Assembly: GCA_035934995.1 (NCBI GenBank)
Contig: DASYXI010000031.1
Location: 12,986 to 76,985, forward strand
DNA: 64,000 bases
Direction: 5' to 3'
Source of the DNA: REEB95 sp035934995
GTDB taxonomy: Bacteria > Pseudomonadota > Alphaproteobacteria > ATCC43930 > CGMCC-115725
Both the position numbers and the translations under genes were made by a program. This document shows, one piece after another, positions 34,515 through 42,849 of this stretch; within the stretch, counting starts at the first letter, position 1; each line of letters begins with the position of its first letter. The notes below the pieces were generated by a model. It was not told the origin of the DNA and ran no database searches. It saw only the letters and a list, made by a program, of their open reading frames with translations.

Positions 34515-35150
34515 TTAATCGTTGGGCCGCAGGCGATGTTTTAGATGCCACCAGATATACCAGGCGACGCCGACGATGATGAGACCAACAACGACGATGT
34601 CGAAACGCTGCATGACGGCGCGCAGACGCGGATCGTGGTCCCATTGTTCGCCGAGTTTGTAGCCGACATAGGCAAGCGCGAAACACCACGGCCACGAGCC
34701 GATGAAGGTATAAATCTGGAATTTGATCTGCGGCATGCCGGCGACACCGGCCGGCAGCGCGATGAACGTGCGCACCACCGGCAGCAGCCGGCCGATGAGA
34801 ACCGTGATGCTGCCGTAGCGCGCGAAAAAATCATGCGCCCAGTCGAGTTCGCGCCGGCCCATCAGCAGGTAGCCGCCCCAACGCTCGATGAACGGGCGGC
34901 CGCCGTAATGGCCGATCGCATAGGCGATGGTTGAACCCAGATTGCAGCCGAACGCGCCGGCGGTTGCCACCAGGATCAGGTCGAACCGGCCGGTGAACAC
35001 CAGGTAGCCGGAAAACGGCATGATGATCTCGGACGGCAGTGGAATGCAGGCGGACTCAATCGCCATCAGGACGACAACGCCGCCATAGCCGAGGCTCGAA
35101 ATCGTCGCGACGATGAATCCGGCAAGCGACGGGACGATCTTGGCGAGCAT
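34515..35150 (-). CDS. DedA family membrane protein
   Basis: A 211-residue polytopic membrane protein of the DedA/SNARE-associated (VTT-fold) family, implicated in lipid transport or scrambling. Motifs visible are the N-terminal helix, SACIPLPSEIIMPFSGYL, the GxxxG-rich FGCNLGSTIAYAIGHYGGR segment, and RLLPVVRTFIALPAGVAGM, which carries the conserved Arg and Pro. ATG 35150 was chosen because upstream residues do not match the family. Its distance to the tRNA-Leu gene (transcribed from the other strand) is 122 bases. Confidence 0.9.
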   Translation of the reverse strand: MLAKIVPSLAGFIVATISSLGYGGVVVLMAIESACIPLPSEIIMPFSGYLVFTGRFDLILVATAGAFGCNLGSTIAYAIGHYGGRPFIERWGGYLLMGRRELDWAHDFFARYGSITVLIGRLLPVVRTFIALPAGVAGMPQIKFQIYTFIGSWPWCFALAYVGYKLGEQWDHDPRLRAVMQRFDIVVVGLIIVGVAWYIWWHLKHRLRPND

Positions 35151-35272
35151 GGTCTGGTTTCGGTCTCGAATGGCGTCGTCGTGGGAGCCGCGATCTAGCC
35201 GCATCCGCGTCGTCGCCGCAAGCGCGAAGCCGGATTGACCGCGCGCGACCCCCCGCTATAGTGGCCGCCGTT

Positions 35273-35359
35273 GCCCCTGTGGCGGAATTGGTAGACGCGG
35301 CAGACTCAAAATCTGTTGCTCGCAAGGGCGTGCTGGTTCGAGTCCGGCCAGGGGCACCA
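35273..35359 (+). tRNA. tRNA-Leu (CAA)
   Basis: An 87-nt class II tRNA with a 7-bp acceptor stem GCCCCTG / CAGGGGC, an encoded CCA (35357-35359), the T-loop GGTTCGAGTCC, and a long variable arm. The anticodon loop CTCAAAA gives anticodon CAA, decoding UUG. It lies between the divergent DedA gene and a GlsB/YeaQ gene. Such tRNA genes are frequent integration sites, but no integrase or repeated att core is visible here. Confidence 0.97.
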
Positions 35360-35384
35360 GTGAATTCAAAGGGGGTCAAGCACC

Positions 35385-35639
35385 ATGCATGGCAGTGGAA
35401 TCCTCGTCTCATTGCTCGTCGGGTTGGTCGCCGGCTGGCTCGCCGGCCAGATCGTGCGCGGCCGCGGTTTCGGGTTGATCGGCGATCTGGTGGTCGGTGT
35501 CATCGGCGCCGTCATCGGCAATTGGATCTTCGCCACACTCGGCATCTTCATCGGCATGGGTCTGATTGGCGACGTCATCAGCGCCACCATCGGCGCAGTG
35601 ATCCTGGTCGCGATCGTCCGGCTGGTGCGGCGCGTCTAG
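35385..35639 (+). CDS. GlsB/YeaQ/YmgE family stress response membrane protein
   Basis: An 84-residue small inner-membrane protein (transglycosylase-associated family). Repeated glycine-rich helices are present: LVGLVAGWLAGQIVRGRGFG, VVGVIGAVIGNWIF and a C-terminal VILVAIVRLVRRV. It is annotated across proteobacteria as a stress-induced membrane protein of unknown function. It begins 26 bases after the tRNA-Leu gene; GGGGGTC lies upstream of the ATG as a weak ribosome-binding site. Confidence 0.87.
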   Translation: MHGSGILVSLLVGLVAGWLAGQIVRGRGFGLIGDLVVGVIGAVIGNWIFATLGIFIGMGLIGDVISATIGAVILVAIVRLVRRV

Positions 35640-35666
35640 CGGCGCGGGGCCGCACGCCGACGCGGC

Positions 35667-38447
35667 TCATCCGCTGTTGCGCAGCCCGGTGGCGATCCCG
35701 TTGATCGTGCGGTGGATGTCGCGCACGGTATCTTCATCGGTGTCGCCGGCGCGATGGCGCTTGAGCAGCTCGATCTGCACGTGATTGAGCGGGTCGAGAT
35801 AGGGAAAACGGTTGCGGATCGAGCGGCTGAGCAGCGGATTGCTTTCGAGCAGCGACTTCTGCTCCATGATGTCGAGCAATGCCGCGACCGTCGCTTGCCA
35901 TTCGCCGCGCAGCTTCGCGAAGATGGTCTCACCGAGCGCCGTGTCGGTCACCAGGCCGGCATAGCGCTCGGCAATCGCGATATCGCTTTTGGCCAGAACC
36001 ATGTCCATGTTGGACAGCAGCGCGGCGAAGAACGGCCATTCGCGATACATCGTCCGCAGCGTCGCCATGCCGTCCGCCGGGTGCTCGGCAAGCCATGCGC
36101 GCACCGCCGAGCCGAAGCCGTACCAGCCCGGCAGCATGAGGCGGCATTGCGCCCAGCTGAAAACCCAGGGGATCGCGCGCAAATCGGCGATACGGCGCGA
36201 TGGACGGCGCGACGCCGGTCGGCTGCCCAGGTTGAGATGGACGATCTCGCCGATGACCGTCGCTTCCCAAAAATAATCCTCGAAGCCCGGCGTCTCGTAA
36301 ACCAGGCCGCGATAGGCGCGATAGGCCGATACCGATAATTTCTCCATCGCGGCGATGAAAGCCGGCGGCGGCGGCGCGGCGGTTGATAGCAAGCTCGCCT
36401 CGATGGTTGCGGCGGCGAGCGCCTCGAGGTTGCGACGGCCGACCTCGGGATTGGAATATTTCGCGGCGATGACTTCGCCTTGTTCCGTGATGCGAATGGC
36501 GCCGTCCACCGCGCCGGATGGCTGCGCCAGGATCGCCTGGTAGCTGGGGCCGCCACCGCGGCCGACGGTGCCGCCGCGGCCGTGGAACAGCCGCAGGCGC
36601 ACACGGTGACGGTGGCATGATTCGACCAGCGCGGTTTCGGCCTTCCAAAGCTCCCAGCCGGAAGTGAGGTAGCCGCCGTCCTTGTTGCTGTCGGAATAGC
36701 CGAGCATGACCTCTTGCACGCCGCCACAGCTGTCAATGAGGCGTCGATAAATCGGCAGCGCCAAAACGCGATCGACGATTTGGCCGCACCGGCGCAGATC
36801 GTCGATGGTTTCGAACAGCGGCACGATGTCGAGGTCGATCTCGTGCGGCTGCGGCCGATAGAGGCCGACTTCGCGCAGCAGCAGAACGACCTCGAGAACG
36901 TCCGAAACGCCGTTCGCCATGGAGATGACGTAGTTGGCGATCGCGCCCTTGCCGTAGCGCCGTTGCGCCTCGGCCGCCGCGCGCAAGACGCCGAGCTCGG
37001 AAGCAGTTTCCTCGGAATACGCAACCGAAGGCGATACCAGCGGTCGCGCGGTCGCGAGCTCGGCGGTCAATACGGCGATCCTTTCGTCCTCGTCGAGGCC
37101 GCGGTAACCGGTTCCCGGCGCAGCGGCTTCGAGCAGCTCGGCGACGACGCGTTCGTGCACGTTGGCATTCTGGCGCAGATCGAGCGCCGCAAGATGGAAC
37201 CCGAATACGTCAAGCGCGCGCCGCAGATCGCGCAGTCGGCCGCGTGCCAGCATCGCCGAGCCGTTGGCGACCAGCGATTCGTGGATCACACCGAGATCGG
37301 CGGCGAACTCGCCGGCATTGCCATAAGGCGCGGCCTCGCCGACCGGAACGCGATGCACTTCGGCGTCGTTGAGCGTCCGGGCGGTCGCGGCGACGCGCGC
37401 GTAGATCCCCGAAATGGCGCGGCGATAAGGCTCGCTGGCGCGATGCGCCGAATGGTCGGGCGAACGCGCGGCGAGCCGTTCCAGCTCGGCCGTCGTGTGG
37501 ACCAAGAGAGAGTGCAGCGACAACTCCCGGCCAAGCGCGTGCAACTCGTCGAGATAGAATCCCAACGCCCGGTCGCTCTGCATCAGAACGGCCTGGCGCA
37601 GCACGTCGGCCGTGACGAACGGATTGCCGTCACGGTCGCCGCCGATCCAGCTGCCCATCCGCAGGAACGACGGCAACGGTCCTGAAATCGCCTCGGCGAG
37701 CTGGTCCTCGAACGTCGCATAGAGGCGCGGCAGCTCGTGCAGGAAGGTGTAATCGTAGTAGGCGATGCCGTTGGCGACTTCGTCGATCGCTGCCAACCGG
37801 CTGCGGCGCAGCAGCGCCGTCTGCCATAGGGTGAGCACGGCCCGACGCAGCGCTTCTTCGTTGACGGCCAATTCCTCGGGCGTGAGCGCGACGCGATCGC
37901 GCTCGTCGAGCAGCGTGGCGATCTCCCGCTCGCGGTCGAGCGTGCTGCGGCGCCGCACCTCGGTCGGATGCGCGGTGAGCACCGGGCAGATTAGCGCCCG
38001 CTCGAAGAACGCGCGCAAAACCGCTGGCGAACGGTCGGAATCGCGCACGATGGCAACAGCGCGCGCGACCGTACCTTGGCGCGGCGCCGAAGCGACCATC
38101 GCGTGCGCGCGTGTCCGCCGGATATGGTGCTGATCCTCGGCGAGATTGGCGAGATGCGAGAAATAGGTGAACGAGCGGATCACGCGCGTGGTCTCGTCGC
38201 GGGTGAGTCGGTTCAAGGTCGTTTCAAGCTCGCCGCGGGCGGCTTCGTCCGCGTCGCGATGAAAACGGATCGATGAACGCCGGATGCGCTCGACGATCTC
38301 GAAAATCGCTTCGCCCTCCTGAGCGCGCAGCGTTTCGCCAAGAATCCGGCCCAAGAGCCGGATATCGTTGCGCAGCGGCAAATCCTTGTCGGGAATCTCG
38401 ACAATGCCCGGCGATTCGCCTGGTGTCGTCGATGTTCTTACGACCAT
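35667..38447 (-). CDS. ppc: Phosphoenolpyruvate carboxylase
   Basis: Cytoplasmic anaplerotic enzyme converting PEP and bicarbonate to oxaloacetate. The 926-residue protein has the family's full length. Motifs include TAHPTEVRRRS (catalytic His), GYSDSNKDGGYLTSGW, LFHGRGGTVGRGGGP and the C-terminal TINGIATGLRNSG, whose last residues replace the usual QNTG with NSG. A near 270-base gap separates it from the Rieske oxygenase gene upstream on the same strand; I see no feature in that gap. PEPC replenishes the TCA cycle when growing on acetate or aromatic acids. Confidence 0.96.
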   Translation of the reverse strand: MVVRTSTTPGESPGIVEIPDKDLPLRNDIRLLGRILGETLRAQEGEAIFEIVERIRRSSIRFHRDADEAARGELETTLNRLTRDETTRVIRSFTYFSHLANLAEDQHHIRRTRAHAMVASAPRQGTVARAVAIVRDSDRSPAVLRAFFERALICPVLTAHPTEVRRRSTLDREREIATLLDERDRVALTPEELAVNEEALRRAVLTLWQTALLRRSRLAAIDEVANGIAYYDYTFLHELPRLYATFEDQLAEAISGPLPSFLRMGSWIGGDRDGNPFVTADVLRQAVLMQSDRALGFYLDELHALGRELSLHSLLVHTTAELERLAARSPDHSAHRASEPYRRAISGIYARVAATARTLNDAEVHRVPVGEAAPYGNAGEFAADLGVIHESLVANGSAMLARGRLRDLRRALDVFGFHLAALDLRQNANVHERVVAELLEAAAPGTGYRGLDEDERIAVLTAELATARPLVSPSVAYSEETASELGVLRAAAEAQRRYGKGAIANYVISMANGVSDVLEVVLLLREVGLYRPQPHEIDLDIVPLFETIDDLRRCGQIVDRVLALPIYRRLIDSCGGVQEVMLGYSDSNKDGGYLTSGWELWKAETALVESCHRHRVRLRLFHGRGGTVGRGGGPSYQAILAQPSGAVDGAIRITEQGEVIAAKYSNPEVGRRNLEALAAATIEASLLSTAAPPPPAFIAAMEKLSVSAYRAYRGLVYETPGFEDYFWEATVIGEIVHLNLGSRPASRRPSRRIADLRAIPWVFSWAQCRLMLPGWYGFGSAVRAWLAEHPADGMATLRTMYREWPFFAALLSNMDMVLAKSDIAIAERYAGLVTDTALGETIFAKLRGEWQATVAALLDIMEQKSLLESNPLLSRSIRNRFPYLDPLNHVQIELLKRHRAGDTDEDTVRDIHRTINGIATGLRNSG

Positions 38448-38719
38448 CGCTCAGCAGGCCCCGTCTATGCGACGCGCCCGCGCATGTCGCGGCGCGTTAC
38501 ACGCACCGGTTGCTTTCAGGCCGCTTTGGGTTGCCATCGCCGGTTATTTCGGTTGAGCCGCAAGTCGGATGCCGATATTTACCCGAACATCGATGCGATT
38601 GTCTCACGCTTCATTGCCGCATGATGCACCAATCTGCCCGAACCCAAACCCGGACCGCAGGGCCGGGTATTGACGTCGACGGTGATGCTCGAGTGCGAGC
38701 GCGTTAGCGCATAACGCCG

Positions 38720-40003
38720 TTATACCGAGGCGTGCGGCATCCCGAGGCGCGCTGTCAGTGCTTCGGCCGCCGCCGGCAGGAAGGCTTTCGCATCCGGCAA
38801 GATCACCGCCGCCGAGCGCACATGGTGGTGCGCCGGGTCGACGCCGGGCGGCACGGTGCCTTGTTCGGTAAGCGCCTTGAGCGCCGCGAGCAGGCGATTG
38901 CGCGCCAGGATGATGCCGTTGTCGGTCGAGACGAGATTTTCGCGGCTGCGATCGACGATGGGTCCCATGCTCTCTTGCAGGCTGGCGTCCTGCATCGAGA
39001 TGCCTTCGACGCCGCTGAAGCTGCGTCCGGCCTTCTGTGCCGCGCGGTCCATCAAATAGTCGTTGTCCTTGTTGGCGCGCGGGCGGTAGGTGCCGGGCAC
39101 GTATTTCACGTGGACGCCATGGCCGTCGCGCATCGCTGCGACCTCGGCCTTGGCAAGGGCGCGCGTCGGATGATAGTCGAAGCTCCACGCCCAGCAATTC
39201 TCGTCGTCGATCGGGATCCAGAAATGGCCGTGCACCGGGTAATCGGACCGCGGCGGCACGATGGTGACGCACGGCATGACCCATGGCGTGACGCGCCAGT
39301 ACCAGTTGCCGTTTTCCGCCTTGCGCCGCGCACCGACGAACAAGCCGCCCGGCGCCTCGACCACCTCGAAATGCGGCTGGGCGTCGTCGAGGTTGTATTG
39401 ATTCGACCTGGCACCCTTGAACAGCGGGTCGGTGTTGAGCGTGGCGCGGTGCAGGAAAGAAACGTGGCTTGAATCGATGCCGCCTTCGAGCGCCTGAAGC
39501 CAATTGCATTCTTGCAGACGTTTCGAAACGAAGCGCTGCTCGGACGTCACCAACGCAAATTCGTATTCAGGCAACGGCGGTTGCTTTTCCGGCGGCCCCA
39601 TGTAGGTCCACAGAATGCCGCCGCGCGCGATCAGCGGACATGAGGTCAGCTTGATGCGCTTGCAGAACCCGCTTTCGGGTTCGGACGGCACCTCGACGCA
39701 CTGCCCGGAGACGTCGTATTTCCAGCCGTGATAGGCGCAGCGGATGCCGCCTTCCTCGTTGCGCCCAAACCACAGCGACGTGCGACGATGCGCACAGAAT
39801 TCGTCGATCAGCCCGAGCCGACCGCCGCTGTCGCGCAACGCCAGCAAGCGCTCGCCAAGCAGGTGGACGCGGACCGGCGGGCAATCGTTCTCGGGCAGTT
39901 CCTCCTCGAGCAGCGCCGGTAGCCAATAGCTGCGGAACATCCGGCCCATGGCGGTGCCAGGCCCGGTACGGGTCAGAAGTTCGTTCTGCTCGCGTTTGAG
40001 CAC
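38720..40003 (-). CDS. Rieske non-haem iron oxygenase (phthalate 4,5-dioxygenase-like)
   Basis: A 427-residue aromatic-ring-hydroxylating oxygenase alpha subunit. The Rieske ligands are in CAHRRTSLWFGRNEEG followed by CAYHGWKYD (CxH...CxxH). The mononuclear iron region follows, with ALEGGIDSSHVSFLH (ligand His and bridging Asp). GTG 40003 is the start. It needs a ferredoxin-reductase partner, which is not adjacent. It lies 30 bases after an SDR gene on the same strand, making a short operon likely. Substrate unknown; phthalate/vanillate-type monooxygenases share this architecture. Confidence 0.9.
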   Translation of the reverse strand: MLKREQNELLTRTGPGTAMGRMFRSYWLPALLEEELPENDCPPVRVHLLGERLLALRDSGGRLGLIDEFCAHRRTSLWFGRNEEGGIRCAYHGWKYDVSGQCVEVPSEPESGFCKRIKLTSCPLIARGGILWTYMGPPEKQPPLPEYEFALVTSEQRFVSKRLQECNWLQALEGGIDSSHVSFLHRATLNTDPLFKGARSNQYNLDDAQPHFEVVEAPGGLFVGARRKAENGNWYWRVTPWVMPCVTIVPPRSDYPVHGHFWIPIDDENCWAWSFDYHPTRALAKAEVAAMRDGHGVHVKYVPGTYRPRANKDNDYLMDRAAQKAGRSFSGVEGISMQDASLQESMGPIVDRSRENLVSTDNGIILARNRLLAALKALTEQGTVPPGVDPAHHHVRSAAVILPDAKAFLPAAAEALTARLGMPHASV

Positions 40004-40033
40004 CGCGGCATCATAGCGCGCGCCGGATGGGAC

Positions 40034-40702
40034 TCAAAACGTCTCGCGCCAGGGCCGCAATTCGATCTCCCAGCTCCAAGTGCTGCGCGCCTGGCGATGG
40101 AGCTGAAGGTAGGTTTGCGCGATGGCGTCGGGATCAAGTCGGCTATCGTCATCGCTGCGGCCGATGGCGCCGTCGATCACGATATGGCCGACATGGATGT
40201 TCTGCGGCTGCAGTTCGCGCGCAAGCGCCTGGGCAAGGCCGCGCAACGCGAATTTACCCATCGCGAAGGGCGCCGATTTTGGATAACCCTTGACGCTCGC
40301 CGATGCACCGGTGAAGAGCAGCGTGCCGCCGCCTTTTTGCAGGAACGTACGCGCCGCCTGCTGCGCCACCAAGAAGCCGCCATAGGCGAGGCTCATCAAC
40401 GACTGCTGCACGGCGGCGACGTCCACGTCGGCGATACTGCCACGCACGCGTTGTCCGGCGTTGTAGACCACGAGATCGGGTGCGCCGAGTTCGGTGGTAA
40501 CGTGCGCGAACAACGTCGTAACGTCGGCTGGCTTGGTGGCGTCGCAGGGATAGGCGCGGGCGCCCGTTTGGGCGCACAACGTTTCGAGCTTGCGGATATC
40601 GCGCGCCGCCAATGCAACACGCATGCCCTCTTTGGCGAAGAGCCGGGCAAGGGCGGCGCTCAATCCGCTGCCGGCACCGACGATGAGGGCGGTTTCCGGC
40701 AT
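40034..40702 (-). CDS. SDR-family oxidoreductase
   Basis: A 222-residue SDR. VGAGSGLSAALARLF gives the dinucleotide-binding motif. VVYNAGQRVRG corresponds to NNAG, and the catalytic pattern is degraded: the Ser in LFTGASASV is present but the usual YxxxK is replaced by FAMGKFALRG (F for Y). This makes canonical dehydrogenase chemistry doubtful. The gene precedes the Rieske oxygenase by 30 bases on the same strand, so it may serve the same pathway. Confidence 0.8.
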   Translation of the reverse strand: MPETALIVGAGSGLSAALARLFAKEGMRVALAARDIRKLETLCAQTGARAYPCDATKPADVTTLFAHVTTELGAPDLVVYNAGQRVRGSIADVDVAAVQQSLMSLAYGGFLVAQQAARTFLQKGGGTLLFTGASASVKGYPKSAPFAMGKFALRGLAQALARELQPQNIHVGHIVIDGAIGRSDDDSRLDPDAIAQTYLQLHRQARSTWSWEIELRPWRETF

Positions 40703-40730
40703 GCGCGCTCTCGGTTTCGGGTGGTCGGTC

Positions 40731-41450
40731 TCAGTCGTTCCGGTCGGGCAGGAGCGCCTCGGCCGCGTCGCGCACGGCAGCGCGTTTCAACGCCTCGCGC
40801 TTCAGTTCGACCATCACGGGTTTTTGCTGCCGCGCACGCACCAAGCCGGGATTGACATGCGTCGCCGGTCCGGCCGCGAGCAGGCGAAAGCCGATCAACT
40901 GCGGCGCGCCGGTCGTGCCGCCAAGCTCGGCTTCCACTTCCTGGCCCTTGAACAGCCGAGTGATGTTGCTGCGCTCGAGCAATGGTGGCTCGAACGGCAG
41001 ATCGCCGCTGACGCCTTGCAAGCGCAATGCGCCGCGGCGGGTTTGCGGATCGAACCAGCGGACGACGCCGCGCGTCAGCCGCTCGCGGCTTGGCGGTGGC
41101 GTCAGCGGCGCGACCACAACCGGCTCCTTGTCCTTAACTTCGGCGCGGCGCAGCAGCGTTGGCGCGGGCGTTGGCGCGGCTTTGGTTTCAGCCGGAGTCG
41201 ACGCGATTGGCGCGGCCTCGGCGCGCGGCTTGCGACCGCGGCGTTTGGGTGCGACCGATATGGCATCGGCTTCATCCGGCGCGGCTTGGTCGTTTTGCTG
41301 CGCGGCGCCTTCGAGCGGCCGGGTACCGTTCAGGCCCGCCAGCGTGCGATGCACAACGTCGATCAGTTGCGGAATTTCCTGATGCGCCGTCTGCCGCTCC
41401 GCCAGGAGTTTGGCAATCATGCGTGCGGTATTCGCCGTCGCAGAAGACAT
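40731..41450 (-). CDS. MucR-like / AT-hook / degenerate cold-shock-domain protein
   Basis: A 239-residue protein of unrecognised architecture. Residues 1-42 (IAKLLAERQTAHQEIPQLID and following) resemble the N-terminal oligomerisation region of MucR/Ros. The MucR zinc finger is absent. Residues 66-78 contain KRRGRKPRA, an AT-hook core for minor-groove binding. A proline/alanine-rich linker leads to residues 126-192, RGVVRWFDPQTRRGALRL and FKGQEVEAELG, a cold-shock fold missing the KGYGFI aromatic face. It ends with a basic tail. The ATG is preceded by AGGGGA. MucR-family members act as H-NS-like silencers, so a nucleoid-associated role is plausible but not shown. Confidence 0.72.
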   Translation of the reverse strand: MSSATANTARMIAKLLAERQTAHQEIPQLIDVVHRTLAGLNGTRPLEGAAQQNDQAAPDEADAISVAPKRRGRKPRAEAAPIASTPAETKAAPTPAPTLLRRAEVKDKEPVVVAPLTPPPSRERLTRGVVRWFDPQTRRGALRLQGVSGDLPFEPPLLERSNITRLFKGQEVEAELGGTTGAPQLIGFRLLAAGPATHVNPGLVRARQQKPVMVELKREALKRAAVRDAAEALLPDRND

Positions 41451-41807
41451 CGTGGTCCCCTGTGTTCACTGATGGACTGAAACGGCCGCCGGGCGGCGGC
41501 ACGGGAAGAATGGACGGGACCGGCGGCATCGATCAGTCGTAACCGCGGTCCGAGTGGGAAATCTCTCATAGCACGTCGCCGACCTTTGGCAAACGGTACG
41601 TTGAGCTGCAAAACGCAATACGGTGGATAAAAATTGTCGGAGCAATGTGTGTGGTGCGAATGATAGGCAAGGCCGCGCCCGCCGCAGCGTGATCATGCTG
41701 TGTCTCGTGCGTGATCCATGCAACAGTCGCGCAGCAGCCAACGGCCCGCGGGTTTGACAGGGGCAACCGCGGATGATACCAGCGCCGTCAGGAGGTTTTC
41801 CGATTCC

Positions 41808-42626
41808 ATGCCGCGGATTTCGGTTGGCGATTGTCATCTGCATTACGAGCGTGCCGGTGGCGGCTATCCGGTGGTGTTCATCTCCGGCCTCAGCGGTCAT
41901 GCGGACTATTGGCGCCAGCAGGTTCCCGTCTTCGCCAAGTCGTTCGATGTCGTGACGTTCGATCATCGCGGCGTCGGCCAGAGCGACCACAGCCGCATTT
42001 CCTACACCGTCGATCGCTTGGCGGCCGACGTGATCGGCCTGCTCGATGCGCTCGGCATCGCGCGCGTGCATATTGTCGGCCATTCGACCGGCGGCGCCAT
42101 CGCCCAGATTCTCGGCGTCGAACATCCGCAGCGCGTCGCGAGCCTTGTAATCTGCGCCAGCTGGCCCAAGGCCGACGCTTATTTCCGCCGGCTGTTCGCG
42201 CTCCGCAAAGAGATTCTGCACAAGTTCGGACCGGCCGCCTACATCCAGACCAATTCGCTGTTCCTTTATCCGCCGTACTACATCGCCGAGAACAACGAGA
42301 AGCTTCGCCAGATGGAAGCGCAGCATTTGGCTACCTTCTCGCCGGCGGAAATCGTCATGAGCCGCATCGACGCGATCCTGGCGTTCGACCGCACGGCCGA
42401 TCTCGGCCGCATCCGCACGCCGACGCTGGTGATTGCGACCCAGGACGATGCCGTGACGCCGGCCTATTTCTCGGAACAGCTGGCGCGCGCCATTCCGGGC
42501 GCCGAAGCCAAGTTCTTGGCGCAAGGCGGCCATTCGTTCCCGCACACCATGGCGCGGGAGTTCAATCACGCGGTGCTGCCCTTCCTCGCCGCGCATACGC
42601 CCGCCGCGACCCGCCGCACCGCCTGA
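41808..42626 (+). CDS. Alpha/beta-fold hydrolase
   Basis: A 272-residue alpha/beta hydrolase. The nucleophile elbow is GHSTGG; the oxyanion HG-like segment is FISGLSGHADYW. Catalytic Asp is expected in VIATQDDAVTP and His in GGHSFPHT. It resembles RutD / 3-oxoadipate enol-lactonase-type enzymes. ATG 41808 follows AGGAGG by about 12 bases. It is divergent from the MucR-like gene across about 350 bases, which contain the hydrolase leader and no other gene. Substrate unknown. Confidence 0.86.
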   Translation: MPRISVGDCHLHYERAGGGYPVVFISGLSGHADYWRQQVPVFAKSFDVVTFDHRGVGQSDHSRISYTVDRLAADVIGLLDALGIARVHIVGHSTGGAIAQILGVEHPQRVASLVICASWPKADAYFRRLFALRKEILHKFGPAAYIQTNSLFLYPPYYIAENNEKLRQMEAQHLATFSPAEIVMSRIDAILAFDRTADLGRIRTPTLVIATQDDAVTPAYFSEQLARAIPGAEAKFLAQGGHSFPHTMAREFNHAVLPFLAAHTPAATRRTA

Positions 42627-42849
42627 ACCGCCCGATCGGGCGCGAATCGCATTAAAATCAGCCGTCAGACGAGGACTGGCGCATTCATTGGACGGCGCCG
42701 GTGGCACGCGTCCGGCGGCAAAGCCGCGATCTTCATCGATCGTTAAAAGTTATGTCGAATTCGCGGTTTAAATTGTTCTTTCAGGATTCGAACCGACTAT
42801 AGGAAGCGCGCGGCAGGCTGCGTCGCGTCCTGAGACCCTGTTTGTTCTG

